64,000 nt of DNA from Neurospora tetrasperma FGSC 2508 (lineage: Eukaryota > Ascomycota > Sordariomycetes > Sordariales > Sordariaceae): contig NW_009799104.1 of NCBI RefSeq assembly GCF_000213175.1, positions 1,068,196 to 1,132,195 of the forward strand, written 5' to 3'. Positions 21,396 through 33,166 of this stretch are shown here, piece after piece (within the stretch, counting starts at the first letter, position 1; every line of letters starts with the position of its first letter). Position numbers and translations under genes: made by a program. Below the pieces are notes generated by a model that was not told the DNA's origin, did no database searches, and was given only the letters and a program-made list of their open reading frames with translations.

Positions 21396-23864
21396 TTAAT
21401 GTCCAACAGCGCTCAGCCTGAGGTTCTTCTTCAGCATCGAAAGAGGCACCGGGAAGTCACCAGGCGAGATGGGCGAGTCAGGGCGGGGGATGCCATCCTC
21501 CATGTCGTCCTCCTCAGGGGCCTCGACAATTCGGTTACGGCGCTCCGCCTCGCGGCAAAGATGACCAAAAGTCTGGGGGCTGACCTGATCCGAGTCCCTC
21601 CTGTCCCGCGACGAAGCCTTGGAGCGCGAGGACGGAGTCCTCTGAGCCCTGTGGGATCCGGAAGTCGAGTGCGCACCGAGACTGGATCGGCTATTCCGCC
21701 TGTCATCGCCTTCATAAGGCCCACCGAAAGCACCCCTCGTCAAAATCTCGTCGCCGGCGTCGTCATAGTGCATAAATCGATCCATATCTAGGCTGGGCTC
21801 CGAATCGTCGCCCCTCGACTGCCTAAGCTGTCTGTCCATCATGACAAAAATCTGTCCCGAAGACTCCGACATTCTATCCGATTTCTTATCGACGGATCCA
21901 GTGCTGATGCGGATCTGCGGTCGCTGATGCCCATGTGGTCGCGCGCTCAACGAGTGGGCCTCCATCAGGCGCATCGTGCTGGCCGACGACTGCCTCGAAA
22001 CCCTGCTGGTGGGGCTTTCGCTTAGCATAGAGTGGCGCCCATCTCTCGCGTCATCGCCGTCCATGTCGTCCCGGTTGTCTCCATACTCGGCAAGGATATC
22101 CTCGCGCATGCGGGCGCGCTTCTGTCGCAGCGCTGCTAGCAACATCTCCTCCTGTCGTGTGACGGCCATGAACCGCCCGCTGGCGTTGTCCTGGATGCTG
22201 CTGGTGTTGCTTCCTCGCCGGCCTGGACCCATCCCTTCGCTTCCTAGGCTTCTACCGCTGTATACGGATCTGTTGTCTGGCGCATACGCCCCAAACATCT
22301 CGCTGCTGCGATTTTGAAGATAAAAGTCAACGCTGGTTGGCGACAGGGGGGGCGTGGCATTGGTTTCCTTCTTCAACTGAGCAGGTGCACCATGCATCGC
22401 GGTCTGGGAGGTGGATGTGCTGCCGATGGAGAGACGGGAAGTCTGGTACAGCAACGATGCTGCCTGCTGCTTCGATGAGCTTGTTTTCTGAGAGCTGCCT
22501 CGCGAGCTCTTCCTCGAGACATCAGTTGCCGCAGCACCTTCGGGAATAGGTAGAAATTGCGATTGCGTGCCGTACTGGGATCGCTTTGCTGACTTGGTCC
22601 GGCTATAATCTGCTGTCAATGAGGCAGGTAGCGAGCTTGCGGAACGAGTGCTGGCTGGGCTCATTGGTCCCTGCTCGCCCAACCCCATTGGCACGGCCAG
22701 CGAGTTCTGTGTAGATGGCTCATAGCTATCCTCCTCTGAATCCGATGAAAGAGACAAGACGCTGTTCATCTGGAGGTCAAGCTCGGTCATGCTGCGATCT
22801 GTCCGCTTCGAGGCCTTGGAGGTCCTGGTGTGACGACTCGAGATGCTTGCACTGTCCGCGTGAGGCGATGCTGAGCTGGAAGGTGTAAAAGCATTGGACG
22901 GGGGGCCCTCGGGCTGCTTGGGTGTTTGAACTGGTCGACCGCTCGGTGCTGGCGGAAACAGAGACAGGGAAACCCTTCTTGCAGCAGGATTCAAAGGCGG
23001 CGCTGGGAATGAAGAGACGTCTTCGTCAGGTGCCGGGCCCTCATCCACACCTGGCTTCTCGTACATCTCCTGCCCGGCCGAGTTGGCATAGGATTCCTGT
23101 TGGTAGCGTTCGTAATCTGTCCTTTCCGTCCGGCGCTTCGTCGGCTGCTGGCTCATGTCGGGCGTTGTCGGCATAGCTGGAGAGTTGGTAATCATATCTG
23201 GCCCGAGAACATGGGCGCTGTAGTCAACCAAATCAGGCTTTAGGTGTTTGGAAGTCTTGGATTTCAGTATGCGGGAGGAGATATCAAGCATGGATGACTT
23301 CTTTTTCCTGATCTTCGCTTCGGGTATCGTCTCTGGAATGCCGTTGTCGTAATCAAGTAGTTGATGGGCCTTGGATGGGAGTTGTTTGGACATGGCCGAG
23401 TTTTGTGTTTGTTGCTGTTGTAGCTGGTGCTGCTTGTCGTAATACGATGCGATTGTCGAGCTAGACTGTCGTCGTTGTTGATGAGAGGTGTTGGCAACCT
23501 CGTAGTTCATGGCTTCGGGCCTTTCGTTATGTTGCCAGCCCGTATTCCTTGGGGCCGGTTCTGGCTCGTTATCCCACCGTCTTTCGTGGGCAACGGACGC
23601 TTCCGCATCATTGTGATGAGCCCTTCGCCGACCAACATCTCTCTCATTATGATGAGCTGCGCCCGAAACAGGGGCGTTGCTGATGGCCGGACTAGCTCGT
23701 ATTTCCCATGGAGAATCGATGTTGATCTCCCCCGTGCCAAGGATCTTTTGTGCCTTGGTTAACGGGCCAGAAGGTGGCTGTGGTTGAGGAGGAGGAGGAG
23801 GCGGAGGGACCGGCTTGGCTTTCCGGCCCGGTATGGAAAAAGGAAACTTTGATCGAGGGCCCAT
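21396..23864 (-). CDS. Large disordered conserved-looking fungal protein, 822 aa
   Basis: Single-exon frame. The start is placed at ATG 23864 (MGPRSKFPFSIPGRKAKPV), because the 45 codons upstream look non-coding and the start is followed at once by a basic segment and a polyproline run. The protein is mostly Ser/Pro/Arg-rich and probably disordered. One ordered segment stands out at about residues 563-592, AVTRQEEMLLAALRQKRARM, an amphipathic charged helix of a kind I recall from uncharacterised fungal proteins. The C-terminus ends VPLSMLKKNLRLSAVGH. Many RxxS and SP sites suggest kinase regulation. No enzyme domain, signal peptide or membrane segment is seen. A role in signalling, polarity or as a scaffold would be guesswork. 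The single long exon with few alternative stops and consistent codon use supports real coding. Confidence 0.83.
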   Translation of the reverse strand: MGPRSKFPFSIPGRKAKPVPPPPPPPQPQPPSGPLTKAQKILGTGEINIDSPWEIRASPAISNAPVSGAAHHNERDVGRRRAHHNDAEASVAHERRWDNEPEPAPRNTGWQHNERPEAMNYEVANTSHQQRRQSSSTIASYYDKQHQLQQQQTQNSAMSKQLPSKAHQLLDYDNGIPETIPEAKIRKKKSSMLDISSRILKSKTSKHLKPDLVDYSAHVLGPDMITNSPAMPTTPDMSQQPTKRRTERTDYERYQQESYANSAGQEMYEKPGVDEGPAPDEDVSSFPAPPLNPAARRVSLSLFPPAPSGRPVQTPKQPEGPPSNAFTPSSSASPHADSASISSRHTRTSKASKRTDRSMTELDLQMNSVLSLSSDSEEDSYEPSTQNSLAVPMGLGEQGPMSPASTRSASSLPASLTADYSRTKSAKRSQYGTQSQFLPIPEGAAATDVSRKSSRGSSQKTSSSKQQAASLLYQTSRLSIGSTSTSQTAMHGAPAQLKKETNATPPLSPTSVDFYLQNRSSEMFGAYAPDNRSVYSGRSLGSEGMGPGRRGSNTSSIQDNASGRFMAVTRQEEMLLAALRQKRARMREDILAEYGDNRDDMDGDDARDGRHSMLSESPTSRVSRQSSASTMRLMEAHSLSARPHGHQRPQIRISTGSVDKKSDRMSESSGQIFVMMDRQLRQSRGDDSEPSLDMDRFMHYDDAGDEILTRGAFGGPYEGDDRRNSRSSLGAHSTSGSHRAQRTPSSRSKASSRDRRDSDQVSPQTFGHLCREAERRNRIVEAPEEDDMEDGIPRPDSPISPGDFPVPLSMLKKNLRLSAVGH

Positions 23865-25209
23865 GATGGGCCTTTTTTTCGCTGTAGAACAATGGAAAAC
23901 TATGAAGGTTGCGCGGATCCGGTAGACATGCGGTTTCTGGGTTCCAGGGCGCAAAACTCCAAACAGACCCAGGCCTTGAGGTTCGAAAGAGTTGATCACC
24001 GAGAGGAAATCATGAGAAGTGAAGTTTTGTTCGATGAGAAAGTCGGTCGGCGGTGGAGAGGTTTTTTTTTCGTGTGTGTGTGCGGAAGCAACGCTCGGTG
24101 GAAAATACTGTTTTTTTTTTTTTTATTGGTTCTTGTTGTTTTCCCTGAAGTCGCGCAAGATGCCGAGCTGTCAAAAAAGGTGGTGGAGATATGTCACTCA
24201 AAAGGTTTGCGTCAAGAGCTGCAATTCCGGGATCCAGCAGCAATAAGTCGTCGAAATCGGTCAGAGGTGAAAAGAGGCGTCCCGGCGATTCCGACCCAGG
24301 CAGGCGGTCATCTCTTGGGTGCAAGGAACAGCCTGACAGTGAAGCAAAAACAAACAAAAGGGAAATAGGATCGGGTGTGTACTTGAGTGGTGTGGGAGAG
24401 GCCGAAAATATGAGAAAAGAGGCCCGAGAAGTTTGCTCTGTGTCCTCCTTTTTCCCTTGGCCAAGTATGCGAAAATCATCGCTGTCCTGGCCCCGGGAAT
24501 GGCAGTGGACAGGATCCCCGGCAGCGGTTTTGGAGTCGGGGGGTCCACCGAGACCGATGCTCCAAAATTGTCACCCAAAACGTGGCTCCCTTTGCAGTGC
24601 CGGGGGGTGGTGATGGAGGGAGATATCTCACTAGGCTCTCCCCTGATCAGCTAGGGAAAAACACGTGTACTGTGTACTCCGATACAGGTAGTCCCTAGGC
24701 CTAGCAGGACTTGGCGATCGAAAAGCGAAGTCCTCCAATATGGTCCTCTCAATTTGTATCTCGTTGGAGATTACCTCTACACTATGGTACAAGATGGCGT
24801 TGAAGGACCGGAGGTGACACAACATCGACGCATCTGGCAGTCTGACAGCATCTCGCAAATGCCATTGGATCCCAAGGAGGCAAAAGCCCCAGCAGTGTAT
24901 GCCGTGTCCCTTGGAACTTTATGTCACGGGCGCCACCCTTTTGGTTATTCGTCCGGCAGCAATTTCCTGTAACGGTTGTTTGTGGTGTTGAGCTCACGTG
25001 AAGCTGCAGAAGTGAGCTGCATAGAAAGAGGACGGAAGCTCGAGGGATGGACGCTGTTCGCGGTACAATAGTAGACAGTAGTGTACAAGTGCACGGTGCT
25101 CAATGGGAATAGTGTCGAAGAGGATTGGGTCACCCGAGGTCCCTGGAGATTTGCTCCATGGGTACATGGGTGTACCAGAACTGGTCCCTGCGTTTTCTTC
25201 TTCTTCTTC
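23865..25209. other. Upstream region of the disordered-protein gene, up to the gap
   Basis: It presumably contains the promoter and 5' leader of the minus-strand gene starting at 23864. A T16 run is present near 24111-24124 and a T8 run near 24062-24069. No gene is supported. The stretch runs into CTTCTTCTTCTTC directly before the assembly gap. Confidence 0.45.
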
Positions 25210-26166
25210 NNNNNNNNNNNNNNNNNNNNNNNNNNNNNNNNNNNNNNNNNNNNNNNNNNNNNNNNNNNNNNNNNNNNNNNNNNNNNNNNNNNNNNNNNNN
25301 NNNNNNNNNNNNNNNNNNNNNNNNNNNNNNNNNNNNNNNNNNNNNNNNNNNNNNNNNNNNNNNNNNNNNNNNNNNNNNNNNNNNNNNNNNNNNNNNNNNN
25401 NNNNNNNNNNNNNNNNNNNNNNNNNNNNNNNNNNNNNNNNNNNNNNNNNNNNNNNNNNNNNNNNNNNNNNNNNNNNNNNNNNNNNNNNNNNNNNNNNNNN
25501 NNNNNNNNNNNNNNNNNNNNNNNNNNNNNNNNNNNNNNNNNNNNNNNNNNNNNNNNNNNNNNNNNNNNNNNNNNNNNNNNNNNNNNNNNNNNNNNNNNNN
25601 NNNNNNNNNNNNNNNNNNNNNNNNNNNNNNNNNNNNNNNNNNNNNNNNNNNNNNNNNNNNNNNNNNNNNNNNNNNNNNNNNNNNNNNNNNNNNNNNNNNN
25701 NNNNNNNNNNNNNNNNNNNNNNNNNNNNNNNNNNNNNNNNNNNNNNNNNNNNNNNNNNNNNNNNNNNNNNNNNNNNNNNNNNNNNNNNNNNNNNNNNNNN
25801 NNNNNNNNNNNNNNNNNNNNNNNNNNNNNNNNNNNNNNNNNNNNNNNNNNNNNNNNNNNNNNNNNNNNNNNNNNNNNNNNNNNNNNNNNNNNNNNNNNNN
25901 NNNNNNNNNNNNNNNNNNNNNNNNNNNNNNNNNNNNNNNNNNNNNNNNNNNNNNNNNNNNNNNNNNNNNNNNNNNNNNNNNNNNNNNNNNNNNNNNNNNN
26001 NNNNNNNNNNNNNNNNNNNNNNNNNNNNNNNNNNNNNNNNNNNNNNNNNNNNNNNNNNNNNNNNNNNNNNNNNNNNNNNNNNNNNNNNNNNNNNNNNNNN
26101 NNNNNNNNNNNNNNNNNNNNNNNNNNNNNNNNNNNNNNNNNNNNNNNNNNNNNNNNNNNNNNNNNN
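25210..26166. other. Assembly gap (run of N)
   Basis: About 957 unknown bases, plus a single N at 26172. Both flanks are pyrimidine tracts (TTC repeats on the left, TTTTC repeats on the right), so the missing part is probably low-complexity polypyrimidine sequence that failed to assemble. Frames that appear to cross it are artefacts. Confidence 0.99.
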
Positions 26167-27729
26167 TTTTTNTCTTTTCTTTTCTTTTCTCCAAGTCCTC
26201 CACCGCTTTGAAAGTCCGCTGACATATTGCCCAGATTGCCTTTTGTTTCTCTTTGTTTCTGATATTGCTCGAGCCCCGACATTTTGGCTATGGCCTTGAA
26301 GAAGGTGAGACTTGACAATGACAGCCAAATCCTCATGGCACAAGTCACAACCTCGTCCAGAAAGCCGAAAGGATCAAGTGATGGCGAGGAGGATAGCGAG
26401 AGTTGTTGCTTTGCTGTCATGTCTGCGTCAATGATTTGCTTCCTCATTGACCGCCGTGACAGAGACTGCTGAACATCTCTTGGCGCTGTAATTAGGGTGC
26501 GGACACATCATGGGATATCCCTTGTTGCCATGTCTGATGTGCTCCCAGCATTGCCAGTATCGTCCCTTTTGCGCATTTCCCAGCATGATGATTTAGTGGG
26601 TATGTCGTCGGCGACCTTTGTTAAACGACGCTGCAATAAAGGGTCTCGACGCGAGTTGATTGATGGTGACTGTTTCTGGTGGACCAGAGTGCTGATCACC
26701 AACAGTTCATATCGCGGACCCTGGAGGAAGATCCAGAGGACGGCGATCTCGTGGTGCAAGTCAAGCAGCAGAACTAAGGTAAAGCCAACATGTCGAAATG
26801 ACGGGCACTGTCAAACACCCAAGCAACTTAAAGTCCGTCGTGCTGGGCTGGCGGGATATTGCGAGGTCTTGGTGCTCTAAAAGAAGGGAGATGAGCCCCG
26901 CCGAGTTTGAGGGCAGGCTCAACCCCCGCTGTGATGTCACTGGAAGCACCTCAGTGGTGCCCTGCCCTGTCCCTTGATCCAGATAGGTGCCCCTGGTGCC
27001 TGGAACTCCGAAGCGGAACGGATTGAATCTTTCAGTTCAGCTGCCCCTGACGGGAGTCCAGGTCCGCGTCCCTTTTATGCCAGGGGCACCTCAGGCACAT
27101 CCCGTTCGGTTCAAGTTCCCCAACAAGTCAAATGCCACCTCACGCCACAAGCCCAGGTGCAACTAAGCACGTGGAAGTCAAAAGCTTGGGCATCTCGAAT
27201 TTTTTCAATCTCGCTGATTCGTGCCCCATCATTCCGCATCATGCAGCCAGGGCAAAGTTCATGCCGTTTGAGGTGTGAAGCAATCGGCAATTTCTCAATC
27301 GCATGCAAAGAGTGGTGCTGAAGAAGAGGAAGCAAGTGATGAAGGATGAAGGACGGGACCTGTATGTAACACACCCACGCCTGACTGGCCCGTTCGGCGT
27401 TACCTCTATGGTAGGTCCGCGTCTTCCATTGCCTCGGCTTCTTTCAATGCCGGCCGGCATCAATTTATCTGAACATCAGGCAGCACAAAACATGTCATCA
27501 GCTATATGCAGCAGCAGCATGAAGATCGAGTCTGAAAAGAGGCTGAAATTACAACCAAAATAGTCACATCACAACGGACACTACCTACTCTCTGCAGTGG
27601 TGCTATCTAAATCATGACATCTTGTAGTGTACGCAGCAATTCGCAGCGTCGCATCCGGCCCCAGTCCTCATCAAAAGTTGCAGCATTGCCCTGGCCAACA
27701 TTGGCACGCTGACTTTGATCCACCGCCAT

Positions 27730-27766
27730 CCACCACCACCACCACCACCACCACCACCACCACCAC
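27730..27766 (+). repeat. (CCA)n microsatellite
   Basis: About twelve near-perfect CCA units in noncoding DNA. On the minus strand this reads as poly-Trp or poly-Gly in spurious frames. Confidence 0.85.
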
Positions 27767-27904
27767 GACCCTCGCTCATTCTGTTTCTGTTTCTTTGCGT
27801 GAAACAAATATCCCCGTCTTGTCCAAAACACGCGATACGACAACAAAACATGAAGCCCAATATTATCAAGAACATCGCCAGCGACCTTGCTCACTCTGAC
27901 ACCC

Positions 27905-27928
27905 GAGAGAGAGAGAGAGAGAGAGAGA
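27905..27928 (+). repeat. (GA)n microsatellite
   Basis: About twelve GA units, noncoding. Confidence 0.85.
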
Positions 27929-30253
27929 TCTGTGTTGATTTCGCACCGGAGAAAGTGTCCGTCATGGTCAGCCTCCTCCAGCTTTGACAAGCCTCTTCCA
28001 GCTTCAACGACACGACCTCGAACGACAAGACCACCACCACCACCAAGACCTTTTTAGTGAGGATACGAGCCCCTGCTGGGTGTCTAGCCGTTGTGGCTAG
28101 GACCGGTAGCTACCGAGATGAGCTAGGTCATCATGGGCCTGTTAACATGAGACCCAGACAGGCCCTTCATGCCACCATCGTGCCCTACCATGGGGGATCG
28201 ACAGAGGCCTAGAGATCACGAGAAAGGCATGCCCCATACTCATTATATATCTGCATGCAACCACATGGATGGCATGTCGACATCAGCACCCTCTCTTTGA
28301 GGTTACTATCTGTAAGTGGCAGCTTGATCATCACCTCTACATTACACTAGGAATACCAAAAATCTACTACGGAAGATTGTCTCGCCTCATCGGGCAGCTC
28401 GCTACAGCCTCTCAGCCACCGTAAGCCGATACTTGAGCACTCTCCATTGGATCTTGTTCAGCATAAAAGCTATAGATACAAGCGACCCTTCGCGTGTGTC
28501 CTCTTTTCTTCTTCTCCTCTTTCCCCTCCCCCTTCCCCTCCGCAAGGCTATTTTCAGTGCTTATGTGGATAGACCGCAGCTCCTTCAAATCCAGACCGAT
28601 GCTGAAATGCAGAGAGGGGGTGGACCGTGAGATTGTGATAACCCAAAAGCCCCTGTTTCCCTATCAGGGTCACCATCACCGCCAACATGTTTTAAACGTC
28701 CAAAGGAGGAAGATCGGCGGCTGGCTATCATATCACGAAACGATGGACAGGGCCTACCTATGTAATCGTTAATTCGTCCGGGAATTTTACACTCCGGGGT
28801 TCAACACGCCGGCGCCAGTCGCACGACATGCTCAGGGGCAGCTAAGTGCTAACGGTAGCACTAACAGACTCAGGTGCGGATTAGAGCTTAAAGCTGTTAG
28901 GCACCTCATTCTTGACCCACCACCTTCATATGGGCATTCGGTCCCGGCTAGACCGGATCCGAGCTGGCGTCGTTTGGTGGTTCGGTTGGCCGGGCCTTCT
29001 CCGCCTTCTCGGCTCCGTGGTAGCCGCTACCGGACTTCCGGGCTCCGGTGCGGTAATTTGTTATCGTCTGTCGTCACATCCTGCAAATGAACATCATGCC
29101 CAAGACCGGTTACACAAGTCCAGAACGGCCCCGCTCTTCCCGGCGACCTTGCTTGCTCCCGTCCAGACTCGGGCCTTCGCGCCCTGTTCCTCCACTCCCC
29201 CGCATTGCAGGCAGTTCGCTTTCAGCATCGGTCGGTCGGCACTGTTCCCCATGTCTCAATGTCCAATTTCCAGATTTACCGCAACTCGACCCTTTTTTTT
29301 TCTTGTCCCTAGCGTATCGCGACATCAACCCATCTGTAACGCTCTGCGACACTCTACAACTATAGGGCTGCCGATCGCCAACATCCGTTCACGCAGCTTG
29401 ACTGCACATGGATCGATGCGTCGCATATGCAATTTTAGGCCCCCTCGGCATCGGGGGGCAAATTAATCTCTTTGGAGATATCACAAGTGTGTTGCGGATG
29501 GGAATAAATAAAAGAGATGTCATGACAGCGATAGAGGCTTGTCGTGAACATGGTAAAAGTTCGACAGTCTATCCTCCTGCCAACACCTTCCATAAACAAA
29601 ACAATCGGCCAATCAGGCGACTTCCGATTACCGGTCCCATCTCATCCCTCATCAGTCAGCGAGTCGGGTGTTCGTCGGTTTTTTTTTTTATTTTTTATTT
29701 TTTATTTTTTTTTCCTCGTCCCTCCATTTCATCTGCCTTCCATAATACTCCCTGTCGCTTCCCGAGAGACAGTTTTCTCTTACTGCCCTATTTCTCACCA
29801 TTCCGCAACTTACTACTTCACCTTTTCCAGGCTATCATCTCCGAGCACTAACAACAACACTTCAGGTCATTTGATAAAGTTGTCAGCAAGTAAATTCAGA
29901 CAACTTCCTGGTCGTGCCTATCACCAGTTGTAGTCTTCCACATCTGCTACTTCCTTGACATTCAAGCCAAGTACGGGAATGTTTCCGATATCTCAATAAA
30001 TCAGAATCATCAACTTATCAGTGGTCCTCTTGGTCGGTCCCGTCCTCGACCAGGCCCATTTAGTTCCCATTCAGATCATCTTTTCCAAACTCTGAACTCA
30101 GCTGTTCACTTTGTCATTTACTATGTTACATATATCTCTCAACAGCTTGGCTCTACTAGTCAGTCAATCGTCGGCATCAGTTCGGTATCCGGTATCTGAT
30201 TTGCCATCTCCGGAGCGCATCTAACCATCTGCACTAATGTGCGTACCTACGTA

Positions 30254-30456
30254 CAGTAATGTGCCCTGTTAATACAACTAATTCCGGCAGTATGGGGGAC
30301 GGCTCAAATCTTTTGCATTAAGGGGGCTTTTGCATTAAGGGGTACCTCACTCACATACAAAACTGGGAATCCGGGCCCAGAAATCGTTTGCATCTAATGG
30401 GCCAGTTTGTATGTGTTTGCAAAAGGGGGGCCTTGCATTAACAGGGCACATTACTG
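30254..30456. mobile_element. 203-bp MITE with 20-bp perfect terminal inverted repeats
   Basis: The ends are perfect inverted copies of CAGTAATGTGCCCTGTTAAT, and each is flanked by TA, the target duplication used by Tc1/mariner-type transposons. Inside, a second inverted pair is present (ACATACAAAACTGG at 30353-30366; CCAGTTTGTATGT at 30402-30414, one base indel). CTTTTGCATTAAGGGG occurs twice in direct orientation (about 30309-30341). It has no coding capacity. The structure fits a non-autonomous element mobilised by a transposase encoded elsewhere. Superfamily assignment from the TA flank alone is inference. Confidence 0.8.
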
Positions 30457-31129
30457 TACCTGCTGCTTTCTCCGCAGGCACTCTAGTGTACATACATATA
30501 TGCTGTTATGTTATTTGCTGCTTGTCCTGCTTCGTGCTTGCGGCGTTACCCTGCAGCGGAGCTTGTCCATCTGCTAGCTCTTCATCCCCCCTGGCAACAA
30601 CATCTTGGCACCTGTCCGTTTGGGAAGGTGAAGCAACACCACCAAGAAAAACGTGCCAACCATCTCACCAATCAACGCGGCTGTCCCCGTCATAACGTTA
30701 CTGATTACAGCAAGTGGGATAGCATCGTTTGCCGATGTTCTCTGTCATCGGCTGTGATTCCCCTGAATTGGCCAAGATCGCGCGATAAGCGGGTGTAACA
30801 TCGCGGGATGCTTGATTTTGTTTTTTTTTTCTGTCTCGCAATAAACCATCCAGGCATTTCGCGACTGGTCCCCACGTGTACCACCATCCCGTGGACCTTT
30901 TGCCCGGCTCGGTCTGGCCTCGGAGTACCACCACTCAAAGAGGTATGTAGTATGTAACTGTATGTAGCTGGGGAAATTTCTTTATAAGCTCAATGGGCTG
31001 CCCCCGATCGCCAATGTCCGAGTCAGAAAGAGAGAGAGAGAGAAAGAGAGGTAGAAAGATCTTCAGTGGTTTGCCCTCCGCGGAAGTGTTCTCATCATCC
31101 GTCACTTCTTAAACTCCTTCTCCTCCAAC
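30457..31129. other. Region between the MITE and the secreted nuclease gene
   Basis: It holds the likely promoter of the gene at 31130: TTTATAAG at 30981-30988, then a GA-rich run at about 31027-31050. No gene is supported. Confidence 0.5.
30981..30988 (+). promoter_or_regulatory. TATA-like box of the secreted nuclease gene
   Basis: TTTATAAG lies about 145 nt before the ATG at 31130, a usual distance in fungi. Confidence 0.35.
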
Positions 31130-33166
31130 ATGAAGGGCGTTCTCTGCTGGGCCGTTGCCGGCTTGCAGCCTCTCCTCTCCGCGGCCTTGACCATTGCCGA
31201 GATCAACGGCAACAGGTACATCTCGTCCTACAACGGCAAGACCGTCAGCGATGTCACCGGTCTCGTTACTGCCAAGTCCTCTGCCGGTATCTACATCCGC
31301 TCGACCACCCCAGACGATGATGAGGCCACTTCCGAATCCATCTACGTCTTCAGCAGCACCATTGGTAGGACCGTCGACGTCGGCGACATCATCAACCTGG
31401 GCAGCGCCAAAGTGTCTGAGTACAGGTCTTCCAACACCTACATGTACCTGACCGAGCTCACCAACCCATCGGACATCACTATTGTGTCCAGCAACAACGC
31501 TGTCACTCCTCTCGTCATCGGCAAGGACACTCTCTCTCCTCCCACCGAGCAGTTCACCAGCCTCGACGAAGGCGACATCTACGGCGTCCCGAACGCTCAA
31601 CATAACATTTCTGCCGTCAACCCTGTTCTGAAGCCCGCCGAGTATGGCCTCGACTTTTGGGAGTCCCTCACTGGCGAGTTGGTCACCGTCAAGGCCCCCA
31701 CTGCCCTCAAGATCCCCAGCAGCTACCGGGATACCTGGGTCATCGGTGACTGGAAGGTCACTGGCAAGAACGACGCCGGTTCTCTCACCATGAGCGCCAA
31801 GGGTAAATTAAATTCTTTTCTTTCCTTTTCTTCTCCTTCCTCCCTAGATTCTGCCACAGAACTCATATCTAATACCTGCTTCAAAAAAAGACTCCAACCC
31901 CGAAACCATCCTCATCGGCGCCCCCCTCGACTCCACCAAAAACCCCACCACCACCAAGCTCGGCGACGCCCTCGAAGACATCACCGGCGTAGTCACCAAC
32001 ACCTACGGCTTCTACACCATCCTACCCCTCACCGCCATCAAGATCAAGACCCCCTCCGCGCTCACCCCGCCCCCTACCAGCTTGGTCTCCTCCGGATCCT
32101 GCAACGGTCTGACAGTCGGCACCTACAACGTCGAGAACCTCGCGCCCACATCCGCCCACATGCCCAAGGTCGCCTCGCAAATCGTCACCTACCTCAAGTC
32201 CCCCGACCTGCTGTTCATCCAGGAAGTCCAAGACAACACGGGCGCTACTGACGATGGCGTGGTGTCCGCCAACAAGACCTTGGCCACTTTGATCTCGGCT
32301 ATCAAGAGTGCTGGCGGCCCGACTTATGACTATGTCACCATCGAGCCAGTGAATGACGAAGACGGTGGACAACCGGGTGGAAACATCCGCACTGCCTATC
32401 TTTACAACCCATCCATCCTCAGTCTCAAGAACCCGAACCCGGGCTCCAGCACGGATGCCAACGAGGTCATCGTTGATGCCGAAACAGGCCAGCCGAGCCT
32501 CAAGTTCAACCCTGGCCGCGTGGACCCCCTTAACGCAGCATGGAAAGCTACGCGCAAGCCCTTGGTTGCCGAATGGATTGCCAAAGACGGAAAGAAGCCG
32601 TTCTTCACGGTGAATGTGCACATGACCTCCAAGGGCGGGGGTAGCAGTGTGCATGGCGATGTGAGACCGCCGATTAATGGCGGGGTTGAGAAACGCACGC
32701 AACAGGCGGAGATTACGGCCAAGTTCATCTCGCAGATTTTGCAAGCCGACCCGGCGGCTCGTGTGATTGCTGCTGGTGACTTCAACGAGTTCGCCTTTGT
32801 CAAGCCGTTGACTACTTTTGCTGAGGTGTCGGGGCTGAAGGAACTTGATGAGGCTTTGAACACTCCTGTTGAGAACCGTTATACCTAGTAAGTCCTCGCT
32901 CTTCTTTTGGTCGTCACGAATTTTTCTTCCAGATCCGTAGCTGACAGTCCAACCAACCAACCAATAGCTCCTACGACATGAACGCCCAGGCCCTCGACCA
33001 CATGTACATCTCCCCTGTTCTCGCTTCCTCCAAGAGCAAGTTCCAGCACATCCACGTTAGCTCGTGGGTGACTGATTCTGCTGTGGTTTCGGATCACGAT
33101 CCTAGCGTTGCGCTGTTCGATGTGTGCGGATGCGCGGATTCGAATAAGAGGGTTCATAAGCTTTAA
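31130..33166 (+). CDS. Secreted endonuclease/exonuclease/phosphatase-family protein, 622 aa
   Basis: Exons: 31130-31802, 31891-32887, 32968-33166. The introns are 88 and 80 nt, and the joined frame is 623 codons. The N-terminus is a signal peptide (MKGVLCWAVAGLQPLLSAA). An N-terminal OB-fold-like region (residues about 20-270) resembles the accessory domain of extracellular nucleases. The catalytic domain follows with the family signature: TYNVENL (metal-site Asn), FIQEVQD (metal-site Glu), VNVHMTSKGG, AAGDFNEF (Asp/Asn pair) and the C-terminal SDHDPSVALFDV (catalytic Asp-His). The predicted activity is metal-dependent phosphodiester hydrolysis of extracellular nucleic acid, perhaps phosphate scavenging. 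The last intron lies between the GDFNEF and SDHD motifs, so skipping splicing would remove the catalytic His. The terminal CGCADSNKR may hold a disulphide. Convergent with the adenylosuccinate synthetase gene. Confidence 0.92.

Larger units (their letters stand above)
26167..30253. other. Gene-poor stretch, about 4.1 kb
   Basis: I find no supported gene. Features visible are (CCA)n and (GA)n microsatellites (27730-27766, 27905-27928), a 12-bp inverted repeat AGGTGCCCCTGG at 26985-26996 / 27080-27091, and T-rich tracts near 29294-29303 and 29680-29712. All open frames are under 190 codons, Arg/Ser/Pro-rich and lack motifs. Confidence 0.45.

Noticed and set aside
24945-26447. Frames of 350-500 codons crossing the gap
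   Set aside because: They are open only because unknown bases cannot encode stops.
27607-27990. Minus-strand frames with runs of Trp or Gly
   Set aside because: Translations of the (CCA)n microsatellite.
28135-28163. GGGCCTGT / ACAGGCCC inverted repeat
   Set aside because: Only 8 bp with a short loop; expected by chance and not tied to a gene.
32022-32960. Minus-strand frame of 312 codons
   Set aside because: Antisense to the secreted nuclease gene, whose catalytic motifs are clear on the plus strand.
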